In this document: in pieces, positions 43,813-57,533 of the stretch
Position numbering within the stretch: position 1 is the first letter of the stretch
Layout of the letters: the number at the start of each line of letters is the position of its first letter
Assembly (NCBI GenBank): GCA_020746995.1
Contig: JAGPXD010000002.1
Coordinates: forward strand, 62,001-126,000
Direction: 5' to 3'
From: Plectosphaerella cucumerina
Taxonomy: Eukaryota > Ascomycota > Sordariomycetes > Glomerellales > Plectosphaerellaceae
Length of the DNA: 64,000 nt
The notes under the pieces: model-generated
Databases searched by the model: none
Told to the model about the DNA's origin: nothing
Seen by the model: the letters and a program-made list of their open reading frames with translations, nothing else
Program-made: the position numbers and the translations under genes

Positions 43813-45628
43813 ATGATGACCAGATCTGGACCCCAACTTTGGCGCACCTGTGCTCGGTGCGCAACTGCCGTGCGCCCCTCCTCCTCCTACCACCGACATC
43901 TCTCCACGACGGCCAGGTCGCTGGCCTCCAGCCGCAGGACGAATGACTTCAACTCCGGGTTCACGAGCAGCTACGATCCGAGTGCCGACAATGGACGCGG
44001 TCCCATGTTCAACAAGGCCAGGTTCGGCGTTCCTGAATTCTACCCACGAGACTTGAAGAAGAGGGTGGACGACTTCGTCGTCGGACAAGACCGCGCCAAA
44101 AAGACCATCTGCTCGACCATCTTCAACCACTACCAGAACCTTCGGAGAAGGCGTCATCATGATTTGGAAGATCGGAAAGCGCGGGAAAGGATCCAGAGAC
44201 AGCGTTATGCACGGGATAGGGACATGCACGAGAGATGGCGCGATACGCACCCTGTACAAGGTATGATGTCCCTCTGCGCGATGAGCCTTGCTTTAGCATC
44301 ATGGCTGATAAACCTCGCGCAGATGAATTCCCGGGGCACACAGAGTCCGTCGAGCATTTCACACACGGCCAGGACGGGACATCGGAATCGAACGAAAGCT
44401 ACATGGCGGAAGAGCCCGATTCAAGCTCCAGAGTCCAGGTTGACAAGTCCAACTTGCTCCTCCTCGGACCGACAGGATGCGGAAAGACGTACATTCTCGA
44501 GTAAGTTCCTTGACCTTGAAGATCCGTTGGCCTCCGAGCTAACGACATGACCCCAGGACCCTAAGTAAACAGCTCAACGTCCCCTTCACCATCGCCGACT
44601 GCAACTCCTTCACACAAGCCGGGTACATCGGGCAAGATGTCGAGAGCTGCATCGAGCGGCTGTTGATCGAAGCTAATTACGACATCAAGGCCGCCGAGAA
44701 CGGAATAGTGGTCCTGGACGAGTTCGACAAGATAGCCCGGAGGGAAACCACAAACGGAAGGGACGTCAGCGGTGAGGGCGTACAACAAGCGCTCCTGAAA
44801 CTGGTAGAAGGCACCAAGGTCACAGTCAACGTGAAAGACAATAGGTCTTCCCGATCGCCGACTCCCACCGGCTCGCCATCGGCACCCCAGTCAAGCCCTC
44901 CTCAGGGCAAGGTCGATCAGTACAGCATTGACACCTCTAACATTCTCTTCGTCTTCTGCGGCGCTTTCGTCGGATTGGACAAAGTGGTCCTCAGAAGGGT
45001 GTCCGAGCCTTCGATGGGGTTCGGTGGTGAAGTTCGAGGTCGACGGGGCCTCACGGACAGCCGCCACGATCTTCCTGCCCACATGTTCCAGCATCTGCCC
45101 CATGCTGGCGCGGCGGCATTGGCTTCTGATTACACCCCTCTGGACTTGACCACGCCTGCCGACCTGCAGGCTTTTGGATTCATACCAGAACTGATTGGGC
45201 GGGTGCACAACATCTGCGCCTTGAGCCCCCTCTCGCTGGAAGATCTGTTCAGGATCCTGACGGAGCCACGGAATAGCCTTGTCGCGCAGTATACAGCCTT
45301 GTTCGAGACGTATCCGTCGAGACTGCAGTTCACGAACAAGGCGCTACGTGCGATTGCAACGAGGGCGAAGAAGAACGAAACCGGCGCCCGAGGCTTGAAG
45401 ATGGAAATGGAGAGAATCCTGGCGGAGCCCATGTTCGATGCGCCGATGCCATATGTGCTAATCACCGAAGATTGCGTGAACGGCAGCAGAAAGGCCAGTT
45501 ATTGGGGAAAGGACGGGCTTCTCGAAATGCAGAGGAAAATCCACGAGGAGGACTCGGACGATGTCACCTCTGCTCAGGATACCATGCGGTTCGAAAACTT
45601 CCGCGAGGCTGGTCAAGCTGGCTCTTAA
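43813..45628 (+). CDS. clpX: Mitochondrial ClpX, AAA+ unfoldase
   Basis: ATP-driven unfoldase of the mitochondrial matrix, working alone (as yeast Mcx1) or feeding ClpP. Exons 43,813-44,260, 44,323-44,500 and 44,557-45,628 give 565 residues. The N-terminus (RTCARCATAVRPSSSYHRHL followed by STTARSLASSRR) is presequence-like. There is no N-terminal zinc-binding domain, as is common in mitochondrial forms. Core motifs: DDFVVGQDRAKKTI, Walker A GPTGCGKT (198-205), pore loop GYIG (231-234), Walker B VVLDEFDK (Asp263, Glu264), IDTSNILFVFCGAFVGLDKV and sensor-2 GARGLKMEMERIL. A loop of the ClpP-docking type, MGFG, is at 362-365. The substrate-gating RKH motif of bacterial ClpX is not present. A Ser/Pro insertion (about 305-325) and an extended segment between the VGQ and Walker A motifs are fungal features. 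Confidence 0.92.
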
Positions 45629-46793
45629 CAATCTTCGTTTGGACGCCTTGGCTGGAACCGAGCCGGAAACAGTGTTCATGCTTGCAATCCGGGCTGCTCC
45701 GGGCGAGCAGCTTCTAGGATGGTATACAAGGGTCCTGCGGAGGCCGATCAGGTGGCTTCACCACGTGTCGATACGCCCTGCGCGTCTCGGTGCACATCAT
45801 CCGGTGCCATTGTGCACCGACGGAAGCGACTCTTGGCCAACAGATGGCCAAGAGTGTTGTCAGTACACGCTTGACCTTCCGCACGACGCACAATGGCTTC
45901 TGGATATATGACAGCGACGAAGCTGGGAAGAGGCTTGAGAGATCGTCCTTCAGTCAGTGCACGTCTCACTCTGCTCTTGGGGTAGCTCTATAGGCCTCGA
46001 ATCGCCAAAGCAGAAGAAGGGTGTCCGTTGTCATCGAGCCAGGTTCAAGGCTGAAACGCAAATACTTGGAATGGCTCGCTCAGGAAAGCCCACGCACGGA
46101 CGACTATTGATCGTCCACATCAGATTCGGCTGCCAGCGGGGCGGACAGACATGGTCGATGCCCGGTGCCGTCTAGAGACTCGGTGGTAGATCACCGAGTA
46201 GCTAGATTCATGAAATTAAAGCTTCTAGCGTCACTATTTGATACGAGATGTCCATCTGCCAGCACAGTAGTCCCATTTAGAATCTGGTCAGCCTGTGATA
46301 TCCGCTTGTAGAACGTTCGTGATCGAATGAAGATTGGACGCCAAGCCATGCAGTCGAATGCTGAGGTACATTTTTCAGATTGACAACAAAACGAAGGTAG
46401 TTGGACCACATCGCTTTGAAATGGAAGCTGTCCTAGAGCCTGAGCCAGGCTAGTCAGACTGTGGTTGCCGAAGTTGACGAAAATTAAGCAGAATTGCTTG
46501 TCCAGCTCCTCATGACATCCTCTGAACACCAAAGCCGTTTAATTGTACCCACCTTTGGAGTTCAACTTGCCTCGTGGAATCAAGAAGAGAACAGGGGGGC
46601 GCAGGGATGGGTGCCTCAGGCCCAACGCAACTGGAAGCAAGGATGGAATCCCCGACGTGGCCGACGGGAGGACTGCGCGTTGTTGGGTTGTTCCCCGGCC
46701 ACTGGATGGGGGAGCTTGCGCGCCTTAGGCTGGACAGCGGAGGTCACTTTGCTGGAAGGCGGGCCCCGGAAAAACCCGGTCTGGCCATCTCAA

Positions 46794-46798
46794 CCAAT
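46794..46798 (+). promoter_or_regulatory. CCAAT box upstream of ATP2
   Basis: AACCAATCGG lies about 200 bp before the ATP2 start codon. CCAAT is the binding site of the fungal HAP/CBC complex, which controls many respiratory genes. Occupancy is inferred. Confidence 0.45.
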
Positions 46799-46859
46799 CG
46801 GACGGGCAATTGAGCTTGGGCCTGGCGCATAATTTTACGTCGCGGCGGGAAAAACAGTA

Positions 46860-46867
46860 TCACGTGA
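46860..46867 (+). promoter_or_regulatory. TCACGTGA palindrome upstream of ATP2
   Basis: Perfect E-box-type palindrome 130 bp before the ATP2 start codon and 62 bp after the CCAAT. Such sites bind Cbf1/USF-type bHLH factors in fungi. Confidence 0.45.
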
Positions 46868-46998
46868 CTCGACGAGGGAAGCTAACCGACGAAGTCCTTG
46901 GTCCCGAGCAAAACTGCTCACTTCTCCCAAGTCCTCCTTGAAGTTCAACCATCACCTCTCCACTCCCCATCCGAAATCGCTCTCCGTCATCTGTCAAG

Positions 46999-49002
<2,004 letters not shown>

Positions 49003-49339
49003 ACGGACGAGGAGAAGCGATACCTGGAGAGCGCCGAGAGATCCCTTGAGCGAATAGGGTCCTGAGCCTGTGTATAGAAGGGAACGGTGGTAAGGCGAGG
49101 TGTCTCCTTAGCTCAATCAAGTCTCCTTTGTGGGCTGTGTACCAAAAATTCACATAATTCCTCTAAACACGCCCCGTTATCTGCTTGCCAACGTGATGAT
49201 GATAGTTCAAGGTAGCCGGTGTTGGGCTTCATATGTCCGCCTTGTGGGAAAACATTACGGGCACTACGTGACGTGTATGATTGATGACGATGTGTATTCA
49301 TTCGCTACAAAACGAGGTGCCTGATGACAGCGCAATCCA
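49003..49339. other. Convergent spacer, ATP2 / Zn2Cys6 factor
   Basis: Short region holding both 3' ends; nothing else seen. Confidence 0.5.
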
Positions 49340-51239
49340 TTATAGCCAAGGGTCCTCCCGTGGGCGCTCGTCCCGTAAATTGCCAAGGACAATATCCAAC
49401 GACCCATAGCGAAGAGCTGTGTCAAGATGGAGCTTCTCCATCTGTACATCTTCCAGGTCCGCCCCTGGCCCGTTCACCATTGTCGAGGCCGTGTCTGAAC
49501 TCGGGCTCGGTGACGATATGCCATCTGATGGGCTCCTCCCCTGCCCAGCCAAGTGTTGCACGGAAGACGGCGAGCCTTCGGACAGAGCACGTCGAGAGTG
49601 AGACTCGACCTCGACAAAGGAGCAAGATTCGGGGTCATATCTTGTCAATTTACCATTGTTGTCCACCATGAAAGGACCCGTATATTCTTCGGCGTCTCCA
49701 TCGGGAGAGAGGATGATAGGGGGCGGTTCGAGTAGCTGTTGCTGATTGAGAGCCGTCGGCGGCGGGATCCACGTCGGGTCTTCGAGGATAATGCGAGCTA
49801 CCGCGGTGGGAGATGTAGCCTGTACCACAGCCAGCGGACCGGCCATGTATGGTGTTGACCAGTCCCTGATGCGGCGGTCTAGACGCTGGAAAAGGCGGGC
49901 GATGCTGGGGATCTCGCGGTCTGCAATGCCGTCAACCCACCAGGTACCGCGAACAATCTTGAGAAACATGAGATCTAGAGAGCATGAGAGTTAGTCATGG
50001 CTTGCATACAGGATCTATGCTATAAGTAAACCAGCACCCCGAGATGGACAGCGGGTCCTGCTCATTTTACTTACAGTGTGCGATGATAAGAAGGGCACGG
50101 GGTCGTCGTGCACTAGCAAGTTCGATAAAGCCGCGGGGAAGGTATGTAAACCATGTGATGGCACGGAGGTTGAGACGAGGCCCGAAGCCGTTCCGAAGCT
50201 CTTGATACAGTGACCCGAGATACCGGAGGGTTGCGTAGTACGTGTCTCTCGCAGAAACATCGGCATTGGTTTCCGTATCATACTCGTCCAAGCCGGCTTG
50301 CGCATAGTCTCCTGGCATGGAGAGGGCAGAAGCACTGGAGGCGATGGTAGACGACACCATGAATAGCAGGCTGTTGGGGATGTGGAGGGCAGCCTGGTCG
50401 AGATCGATGGGAGGCCGGCAGAACAGCTCTGCTATGCCAGACTGCAAGAGACCCTTGGCCTTGACGAGGTCAAAGACGACACCGATGCCCCGCCAGAGGA
50501 CCATCCAGTCAAGGATGAAGAGTTCCTTGCAATCTGGCTCGCGAAATGTCTGGGAAGCCAGGCCTATGAGCAGGAGGGAACATGCCATGAGTGCTGGGTA
50601 TGTCTCGGGGCGGGCTTCCTCGACAGCATGGCGGTATCCTTCAAAAGCCCGGGCACGGTACTGGTAAACACGGGAGGGCTCGACCTCGATGGCCTGACCA
50701 GGCGCGGGGTCAAGCTGTAACTGGATGGCGGACAGGCTGAGCAGTGTGTCCATGAGGAACGGGCTCTGAAAGGCGTAAGCTGGGATGGTGATCTTGAGAA
50801 TGTCGTCGAGCCTCTGCTCTCTGGCATTTCGAACGGTCAAGAATGATGCAAATGTGTTGGTGGTGTAGTACCACATGAGTTTGAGGTCGGTTGCGTCTCT
50901 GACCGGTGCCGGGATGAAGAGAGGCTCTCGCACGACGGTGACCGCGCCACGCGATGCTCCATGTGGCGAGAAGGAGGAGGGAGAGGAAGAAGACGACCCT
51001 GTCTCTGTCCGAGACGTCGGGATGGCACTGGTGGACCGTGTCCGCGCTGCGCCTGTGGCTTCTGGGTAGACGCAGTCACTACTCCGTAGGGCACAGTTGG
51101 TGCAGACGGGACGGGCCTCGTTACACTTGACTTTGCGTTTTTTGCAGTTCAAGCACCCCGAGCGTGACTTCTTGTGTGCCCTTTTCGTGTGGAACGGCCG
51201 GTGAGGGATGGGTCCGGTATCCTCCGGTTGTGTGTCCAT
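49340..51239 (-). CDS. Zn2Cys6 transcription factor, UPC2-like architecture
   Basis: Fungal-specific DNA-binding regulator. Exons 51,239-50,075 and 49,974-49,340, 599 residues, with a GTAAGT donor and a 94-nt intron. The open frame extends upstream to a TTG only; the first ATG (51,239) gives [10 protein letters not shown]. The binuclear zinc cluster has Cys29, 32, 39, 46, 49 and 56 in the canonical spacing, with basic KKRKVK between. A Ser/Pro linker is followed by the helical regulatory domain (about 115-430) with [24 protein letters not shown] and [37 protein letters not shown], rebuilt across the intron, is typical of the UPC2/sterol-uptake-regulator type. The C-terminal 130 residues are Ser/Pro-rich and disordered, a possible activation region. 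Target genes are unknown; the flanking ATP2 and ORC5 genes are unlikely specific targets. Confidence 0.88.
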
Positions 51240-52378
51240 CTTGCAGATATCAGCTGTGGTGAGATGAATGACCGCGGGTTTTACCCCTGAACGCGTTGAA
51301 GGTGTCGCCAGTCTGCTCCCCTGCAGTTTCACCAAGGTGTGACTAATGATGGAGGGGTGGATGTTCCGAGGTTGAGGGAGGTGGGATACGATGATGTAGT
51401 CAAGACCGCTGAGACTATTTCAGCCCTATGGGCCGGAAAGGCGAGCGGGATTCAGCAGTCGACCCCAAGTAAGCCTCAGGCCAAGTCCCTGCGGCCTAGT
51501 CTAGTGACAGGAGGTTGACCGTTGATTGGCACACGCCAGTGACTTCGCCGTGTTGGACGACTCGATCTGTCTGAATTGTCGGTGACAGGGGGGCAGGTTG
51601 GGAAACTGCAAAAAGAGCTTGTCCGAAATGGAATGTTACGATCGTTCCTGTTGAGAATGTAGAATTCAATGACAAGATCGCTCGATACACCCAATGTTGG
51701 TAGTCAGAAAGTCAGAATGATAAGGTCGGGGTAGCAAAAGCGGAAAGTGGATGAGTTGTATCGTCCACGTCATCAAGGTCAGTGTGCGAATCCTTTATCA
51801 GATTGAAGGGACGATGGCACGTCGGTTTCGTGATCTGGGTGGTGAGCCTCCCGCCCTTGCACCACTGGCACCATCATAGACCTAGCTTAGTTTGGCAAAG
51901 CATTCGAGCCGTTCATTCCTACTTACCTAGGTTCCGGCACTGTCATTGGCGGTTTAAGTGGCTGCCTGTTGCAACCATTGAGCCGGTAACATGCTGGCCT
52001 CAGCCGGTACCTTAGGTATGTATCCCTGGAACACCTGTGGACGACTAGACAACATGGACAGGCTCGCCCCAATTCTCATTTGGGCTGAGTGTCGTTCAAT
52101 GATGCGCCAATGTCAAGATGACGAACCAAATGTAGTATTTACCTGCTGCCATTTTCGTGAGCCAGAGGTAAGACAATGTTTAACTGTCGGGCAGTGCTCC
52201 TCAATAGGTACCTGTATACAGTGGACCATGAGCACCGTCTGATCACATGACTTCGCGTCGAGCCAACGCGTGCACACACTGAGGTGGTGCAGCAGCAACG
52301 GGTCTGGTTGCAATTGATGTACCTCCAACAGATTGACCAAGCGCAAACTCCGGGATTCGAGACTCGCCCATCTTGGCC
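51240..52378. other. Divergent region between the Zn2Cys6 factor and ORC5
   Basis: Upstream sequences of both genes. Only short frames without recognisable content. The length (1.1 kb) suggests most of it serves the transcription-factor promoter. Confidence 0.5.
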
Positions 52379-53967
52379 ATGCACAGTCTTTTCCGCCCTC
52401 CAGACGAGAAAGTCATAGAATCGTTGCAACAGAGATTTCCCTGTCGCGATTCCCAGATACAGACCCTCTCCACACTCCTCAATGTAGGTCCCCCATTCGA
52501 GCCCCTACCTCGTCGAGACTCGACTGATCGTCCGCGAGCCCCATTCAGCACCATGTCACAACATCGTCCTCTACGGCACCGAAGCCACGGGGAAGTCCAG
52601 CATAACCGAAGCACTCTTGCAAAGCCTCTCCGCGCCGTCGACCACTGACGCGGACGACGCCCCGAGTCGTCTCGACCGTGCCATCCTCAACTCTGTCCAA
52701 TGCATCACACCCCGCCATCTTCTCGAGAGAACCTTGAGCGCAGTTGCCGATGCCCTGCACTGGGAATCGCGGAGGAGAACATGCGAGACTGTTTCGCAGC
52801 TGGCCGTCGAGCTCTCCCACATGCTCAAGGGCGCGCAACGCCCCGACGACTGGCGGTTCGTTCTTGTCTTCGACTCGATAGACCGTCAGCGAGAAGCCTC
52901 AGCTGTTCTCCTCCCAGCTCTGGCTCGGCTATCTGAAACGGTTGGTTCACCCCAGTCCAATCCAGACCTCCGAGTGTCCACCATGAATCCTAACTGGTAA
53001 CCCACAGATACCGTGCCTGACGTGCGTCTTCATCCTCACCTCGCCGCCGGCTGACTTCCTCCGCATCTCCGCCGCCCCTCACATACACTTCCCCAACTAC
53101 TCCAAGGCGGATTTCGTCAGAATCATGTCCCTGACGCCGCCAGAGACTCTGCCAACAACCACGCCCGAAGACACTGCTTTCCTCTGGCCACGGTTCTGCG
53201 GTGCGGTTCATGATGCTCTCACCTCGGCAGCATCTCGCACCCTCCCGTCCGGCCGCCATGCGTGTGTGGCTCTCTGGCCTCGCTTCACTGCCCCAGTGCT
53301 AGCCGCTACACATGGGCCCCGTGAGTTCTCCAAGCTGCTCATCGCCGGCCGCGCCCATTTCCAGGACGAATCGCTCCTCAATCCCGGCATCATCTCGATC
53401 TCAAGGAGCTCTGGGAGTGGTACGGCCACACCGACTCCGCAGGCCGCGACATCAACTACCCCAGCGTCAACTTCCGCGCCAGCATTGGTGGCCAAACTCC
53501 CCACCATGGCCCGCCTCCTCCTTCTCGCCGCCTACCTGGCCTCCCACAATGCCTCCAAACATGATCTCACCCTCTTCTCAACCTACCACCACGGACGGCG
53601 TAAGCGGCGGGGCGGTGGGTTTGCGGCACCGCGCCAGTCCGGCGCTCGCGGCAACAAACATCGCAAGATTTCTCGCAAATTGTTGGGCGCTCATGCTTTC
53701 GCACTCGAGCGGATGATGGCCATCTTTGCCTCTATGCGAAGCGAATGGGCCGCTGAGAAGGGGCTCAGCGCTGGTGCCGCCGGGCTAGATGCAGACGTGG
53801 GCATGGCACTCTCGACTCTTGCGAGTCTCCGCCTCCTCGTCCGCGTTGGCGTCGCTCCCGACCCCTTGGATAGGGGCGGCAAGTGGCGGATCAACGTAGG
53901 CTGGGACTTTATCCGCGGCGTGGGCAGGAGTATGGAGATTGAGGTAGAAGAGTGGTTGATAGACTGA
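52379..53967 (+). CDS. ORC5: Origin recognition complex subunit 5
   Basis: AAA+-like subunit of the ORC complex that marks replication origins. Exons 52,379-52,483, 52,539-52,940 and 53,008-53,967 give 488 residues. The protein starts MHSLFRPPDEKVIESLQQRF, with the conserved FPCRDSQIQTLSTLL. Splicing at 52,538/52,539 gives LLN-PHSAPCHNIVLYGTEATGKSS, carrying a P-loop GTEATGKS (48-55). The more obvious downstream TTCAG would shift the frame. A Walker B-like LVFDSID lies near residue 147. The second junction gives LARLSET-IPCLTCVFILTSPPADF, typical of ORC5 (sensor 1), with a CTAAC branch site in the intron. The C-terminal winged-helix region includes LLGAHAFALERMMAIFASM and KWRINVGWDFIRGVGRSMEIE. 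Nuclear. Convergent with the Sly41-like gene. Confidence 0.9.
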
Positions 53968-54413
53968 ACACGATATGTCACACCACCCACTTTATGCGGT
54001 GGACTTGATGAGTTGGTGTTCCTGCATACTCGTACATGGGCATTGTGATTCATCGGTCAAGGTCAAGATCAAGGGCATGTTGAAGACCATGGCCCTGTTC
54101 TATTCGCTGTCTAATGGCATTTTGCCAAGATCATGATCCTCATTAGATAGTTTTGCTGCCGTTTGCCGCAGGTAATCAGATGCGCCGATGCCGCTGGACA
54201 TGATACCTTTTTACAATACACAAAGACGCCCCTGACATCTCTAGAAACACCCGCGTAGTCTATAGCCCGGTCCCTCATGCGCCTTGTTTTCCGCATGTGG
54301 GGGCTGATACAATGTGGGCGAGGCCAGCCGGGCCTCGGACACTGACTGCTGCCATGTTATCCCCTTTCCCAGAACTGGACGTCGACATCCAGAACAGAAA
54401 AGAACACCCGCAT
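53968..54413. other. Convergent spacer, ORC5 / Sly41-like
   Basis: Contains 3' UTRs; nothing else recognised. Confidence 0.5.
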
Positions 54414-56193
54414 CTACAATCCAGCCTTTCTATCGCTGGCCCGCCAGGTATCCTCCTGTTTGGTCCCCGGGGCCAACCAGCTGGCAGCGCCGTTTCCCGG
54501 CACCTTGTTCCAGCCGCTCTCGTCCGTCTTCTTCAACTCGTCGCCTACGCTCGGGCCAAAGCTGGTCGATGCCGACGCCCGCACAGGGCTATCGAAAACA
54601 GGGGCGTTCTGAGACGCCGCTATCGCGTCGCGAGTGTTGATCGGAAGCAGAGGATCGTCCCTGACATCCATGAGGCGCGCCTTGCGGTCGGCCTTGTCCT
54701 TGTCGTGGGTACGATCGTACAGATACAGGCCGAGGAAGGTCAGAGCGATGCCGACGCCCTGAATCGGGGTAGTCGAGCTCTGGAACCACAGAATAGCGAC
54801 GACGATGACGAAGACGCGCTTGAGCAGGCTGGCGACGGAGTAGGTGACGGGCGAGACCATGGATAGGAGGATGAAAGCCAGGATGTTCTGGGCAAAGTGG
54901 GAGATCCCGTTGAAGAGAAACTCGATGGCCAGGCGGCCGTGGTCGAAAGCGCCCGTCTTGTGGTTCAGCTGGACCGTACCATCCTTCATTAGCTCGGCCA
55001 GGATCCCACCGCCTTCTGACCAGAGCCAGATGGGCGCCGTGAAGCAGAAGGCCATGCCGGAGGAGTAGCAGAGCAGGTTCAGCTTGTCGAGCTTCTGCGA
55101 CTTGGCCGACTGGCCAGCGGCCTCTGCCTTTGCGGCTTCGTTGAAGAGCTGCTTCGAAACAATGTTCTGCACGACGAAGACCATTGTCGCGAAGAGAGCG
55201 TAGAGGAGTCCGAGAAGCTCGCCGCCGTACTCGCTGTGCTTGCCCGAGCAGGCGAGCATGACGCCGAGGGTGAGCGGGATGAGCGACATGTAGGTGTTTG
55301 TCGAGTACTTGATGTTGTAGAAGAACCGGTAGGCCAGGACGGTGAAGAGGGGGGAGAGGCCCTTGATGGTGTGGACGAGGGAGACGGGGATCTTGGACGT
55401 GGCCACCGAGGAGAGGAGATGACCAAAGATCTGGAAGGCGGCGAGGGGCATGGTGGTCATGATGACCTCCCGCGTAGGGTATCGGATGCCATGTCGCAGG
55501 GCCGGCACCCTCTGCTTGAGCACAGGGAACGCCGAGGCCAGCCAGGCGAAGAGGAGGCAGTATGACGCGACGAATGCGAACTGGATGAGGGTGAGGGTTG
55601 CAGGCTTGGGCCACGCCGTGAGGATCGATTTTGAGGATGTGTTGGTGAGGGCCGACGAAGCGTACCACATGACGCAAAGGGTCTGTAGACGGTAGCAGTT
55701 AGCATTGCGACCATGTCGCCCTTGTCATTTCGGCCGGGGGGAAGCTGTTGGGACGTACGACGAGCATGGGAGAGACAGGGGCCTTGAGTGCATCGGCAAT
55801 CTCGTGGGCGTTCTGGGTGACGCTTCCCTTGCGCGACCGTATCGTGCGAAAGGCGTCGCTCAGGCTCTTCTGCCTCGAGTGGCCTCGGCCGTTTGGAGCT
55901 ACAGCTGGGATAGGAGGACCGCTCGCCGGGAACCTAACACTGCGACTGTCTCTCCTAGGGAGCCATCGGTCGCGGGAAGAGTCCCTACCGTTGGCATAGG
56001 ACTGGACTGCTGGACTTGTTGGTCTGTTCTGGTGATCGGCTGCTGAGAGGGTATCGACATGGTCTGGAAACTTCTCCATGCCACCACCGTCTGCCGAGTC
56101 TACTTTCGGGTCGCCATGTGGCTTGGGGTACGAGAAGCCACGACTCAGAGACGGTGTACGTCTCGAAGAGCCAGAGGCTATTGAGTGAGGCAT
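54414..56193 (-). CDS. SLY41: Sly41-like membrane transporter, triose-phosphate transporter family
   Basis: Multi-pass DMT/TPT-family protein; yeast Sly41 is an ER/Golgi member found as a suppressor of Ypt1 loss. Exons 56,193-55,759 and 55,682-54,414, 567 residues, GTACGT donor, phase 0. The first 150 residues are disordered and Ser/Arg/Pro-rich, probably cytosolic. The intron lies exactly before the membrane region, which starts TLCVMWYASSALTNTSSKSI. About ten helices follow, with TPT landmarks including HLLSSVATSKIPVSLVHTIK, LSPLFTVLAYRFFYNIKYS, FVVQNIVSKQLFNE and SPVTYSVASLLKRVFVIVVA. The C-terminal tail is hydrophilic. Substrate is unknown; a sugar-phosphate or nucleotide-sugar is possible by family. 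Yeast Sly41 is the closest well-known relative I can name from memory. Confidence 0.85.
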
Positions 56194-57533
56194 GATCCTT
56201 CCCGGTTGTTGTGTGCCTTTGTCTTTGTTGCTTGCGACGAGGTCTTTGTGTGTTGTCGGGAAGCTCGAGATGGGGGGCTGGCCGAGGGGCAGGGGCTCGT
56301 GTTAACACTGGAAGTGTGACGACGGGGTGCGCTTCGGCGGAATTGCGCAAGATGTATGACTGCGATGCTCAGGGCATTGTTCTGGATTGGAGTATCGGTA
56401 GGGGGGCTCGGGAGGAAAAAGGCGTGATGTCTTGTGGCCGTGTTGAAAGGGAGCAAGTCGAAGCGACCAGCTGTCCTGGTCCGGGGGTTGCGCGACACTG
56501 ACCGAGTTGCGACTCGGAGGTACTAGGCCAGGGATCTGCCCGTGCTTCGCAACAATGTACTTGTACTACCCAGAGAAGGTATCGTCGTCGATTGAAGGAT
56601 AGATGCCGACAGAGTAGGCACAGCCTCAAAGGACTGTAGGAGGCTGGGGTGAATGCTGAGAAAGAATGCTGAGCGGGTAGCAGAAAGACGGTCGATTTGG
56701 ATGTCACCTGCGAGGCGTGATGATGAACTGTTTGACAACGTTCGCATTTGACAGCGCCTTGAGCAACGCTAGAGGTCGGTCGCAGGTACCCGACCTTGAA
56801 CTGGCATCCACCAGCAACGCTAATCGCAAGGTGGAGGTACCTCTCCAGGGCTCTGGGAGGTCTTGGTCCGTGCGCCGAAGCCTTGGAACGAACATCCTGG
56901 GTGGTCTTGGGCGCCTGAACAAGACGCAGCATGCTTGTAGCTTTCATGTCCTTCGGCTTTTCAAGGAGAGATCCTCTAGTCTTCATACCTGGCTATTGTC
57001 TAATCAATCAGTAAACATTCGTCATTGAGTGGTCTCGTATGGAAGTAAGCGGGAACGGATTGTATGCATTCCCAGAAATATGTAAAGCCCAGAGATGTAG
57101 TGAGATGGGTGGTCATGTCCTATTTGAATACTCAACGGACAAGTTATCTGGTCTAATCAAGCAGGTGAGTAAATGTCGATGGAGCATCAAGACATGTAAT
57201 AGAGCACCTTGCTTGACAACTTGAAAGTCGGCGCATTGGTGAGGTCTTGCAGAAAATAGTGGGTCAAGGCTCTTCGAGGCTGCGAACGCCAAAGTTTTGG
57301 CGTCGGGTAATCCGACTACCACATCCCAGCTTTCCTTCCCTCCAATTCTACCTGCCGCCCCATTCCAGCATCGTTGCGTTGCGCAGGCCTACCGATATCC
57401 TGCTCATTTGTTCCATCACAGCACGTTCGCGTAGCATATCGAAGACCAGGCGTTCCTGACGGGTGCATCGCCCAGGCGACGTCCAGACCCCTCGGCGCGT
57501 CGCAACCGACCCCGTCCAGGGTCCATCGTCATC
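56194..57533. other. Divergent region, Sly41-like / CUS1
   Basis: Promoters of the two genes. An open frame of 205 codons on the minus strand (56,369-56,986) shows no domain and is probably chance. No RNA gene seen. Confidence 0.5.

Larger units (their letters stand above)
45629..46998. other. ClpX-ATP2 intergenic region
   Basis: 1.37 kb between two genes in the same direction. Short frames only. The right end carries the ATP2 promoter with CCAAT and E-box elements, described separately. Confidence 0.5.

Noticed and set aside
54589..55677. 362-codon minus-strand frame overlapping the Sly41-like gene
   Set aside because: It is a shifted reading of the same strand, rich in His/Arg/Pro; the other frame contains the conserved membrane protein.
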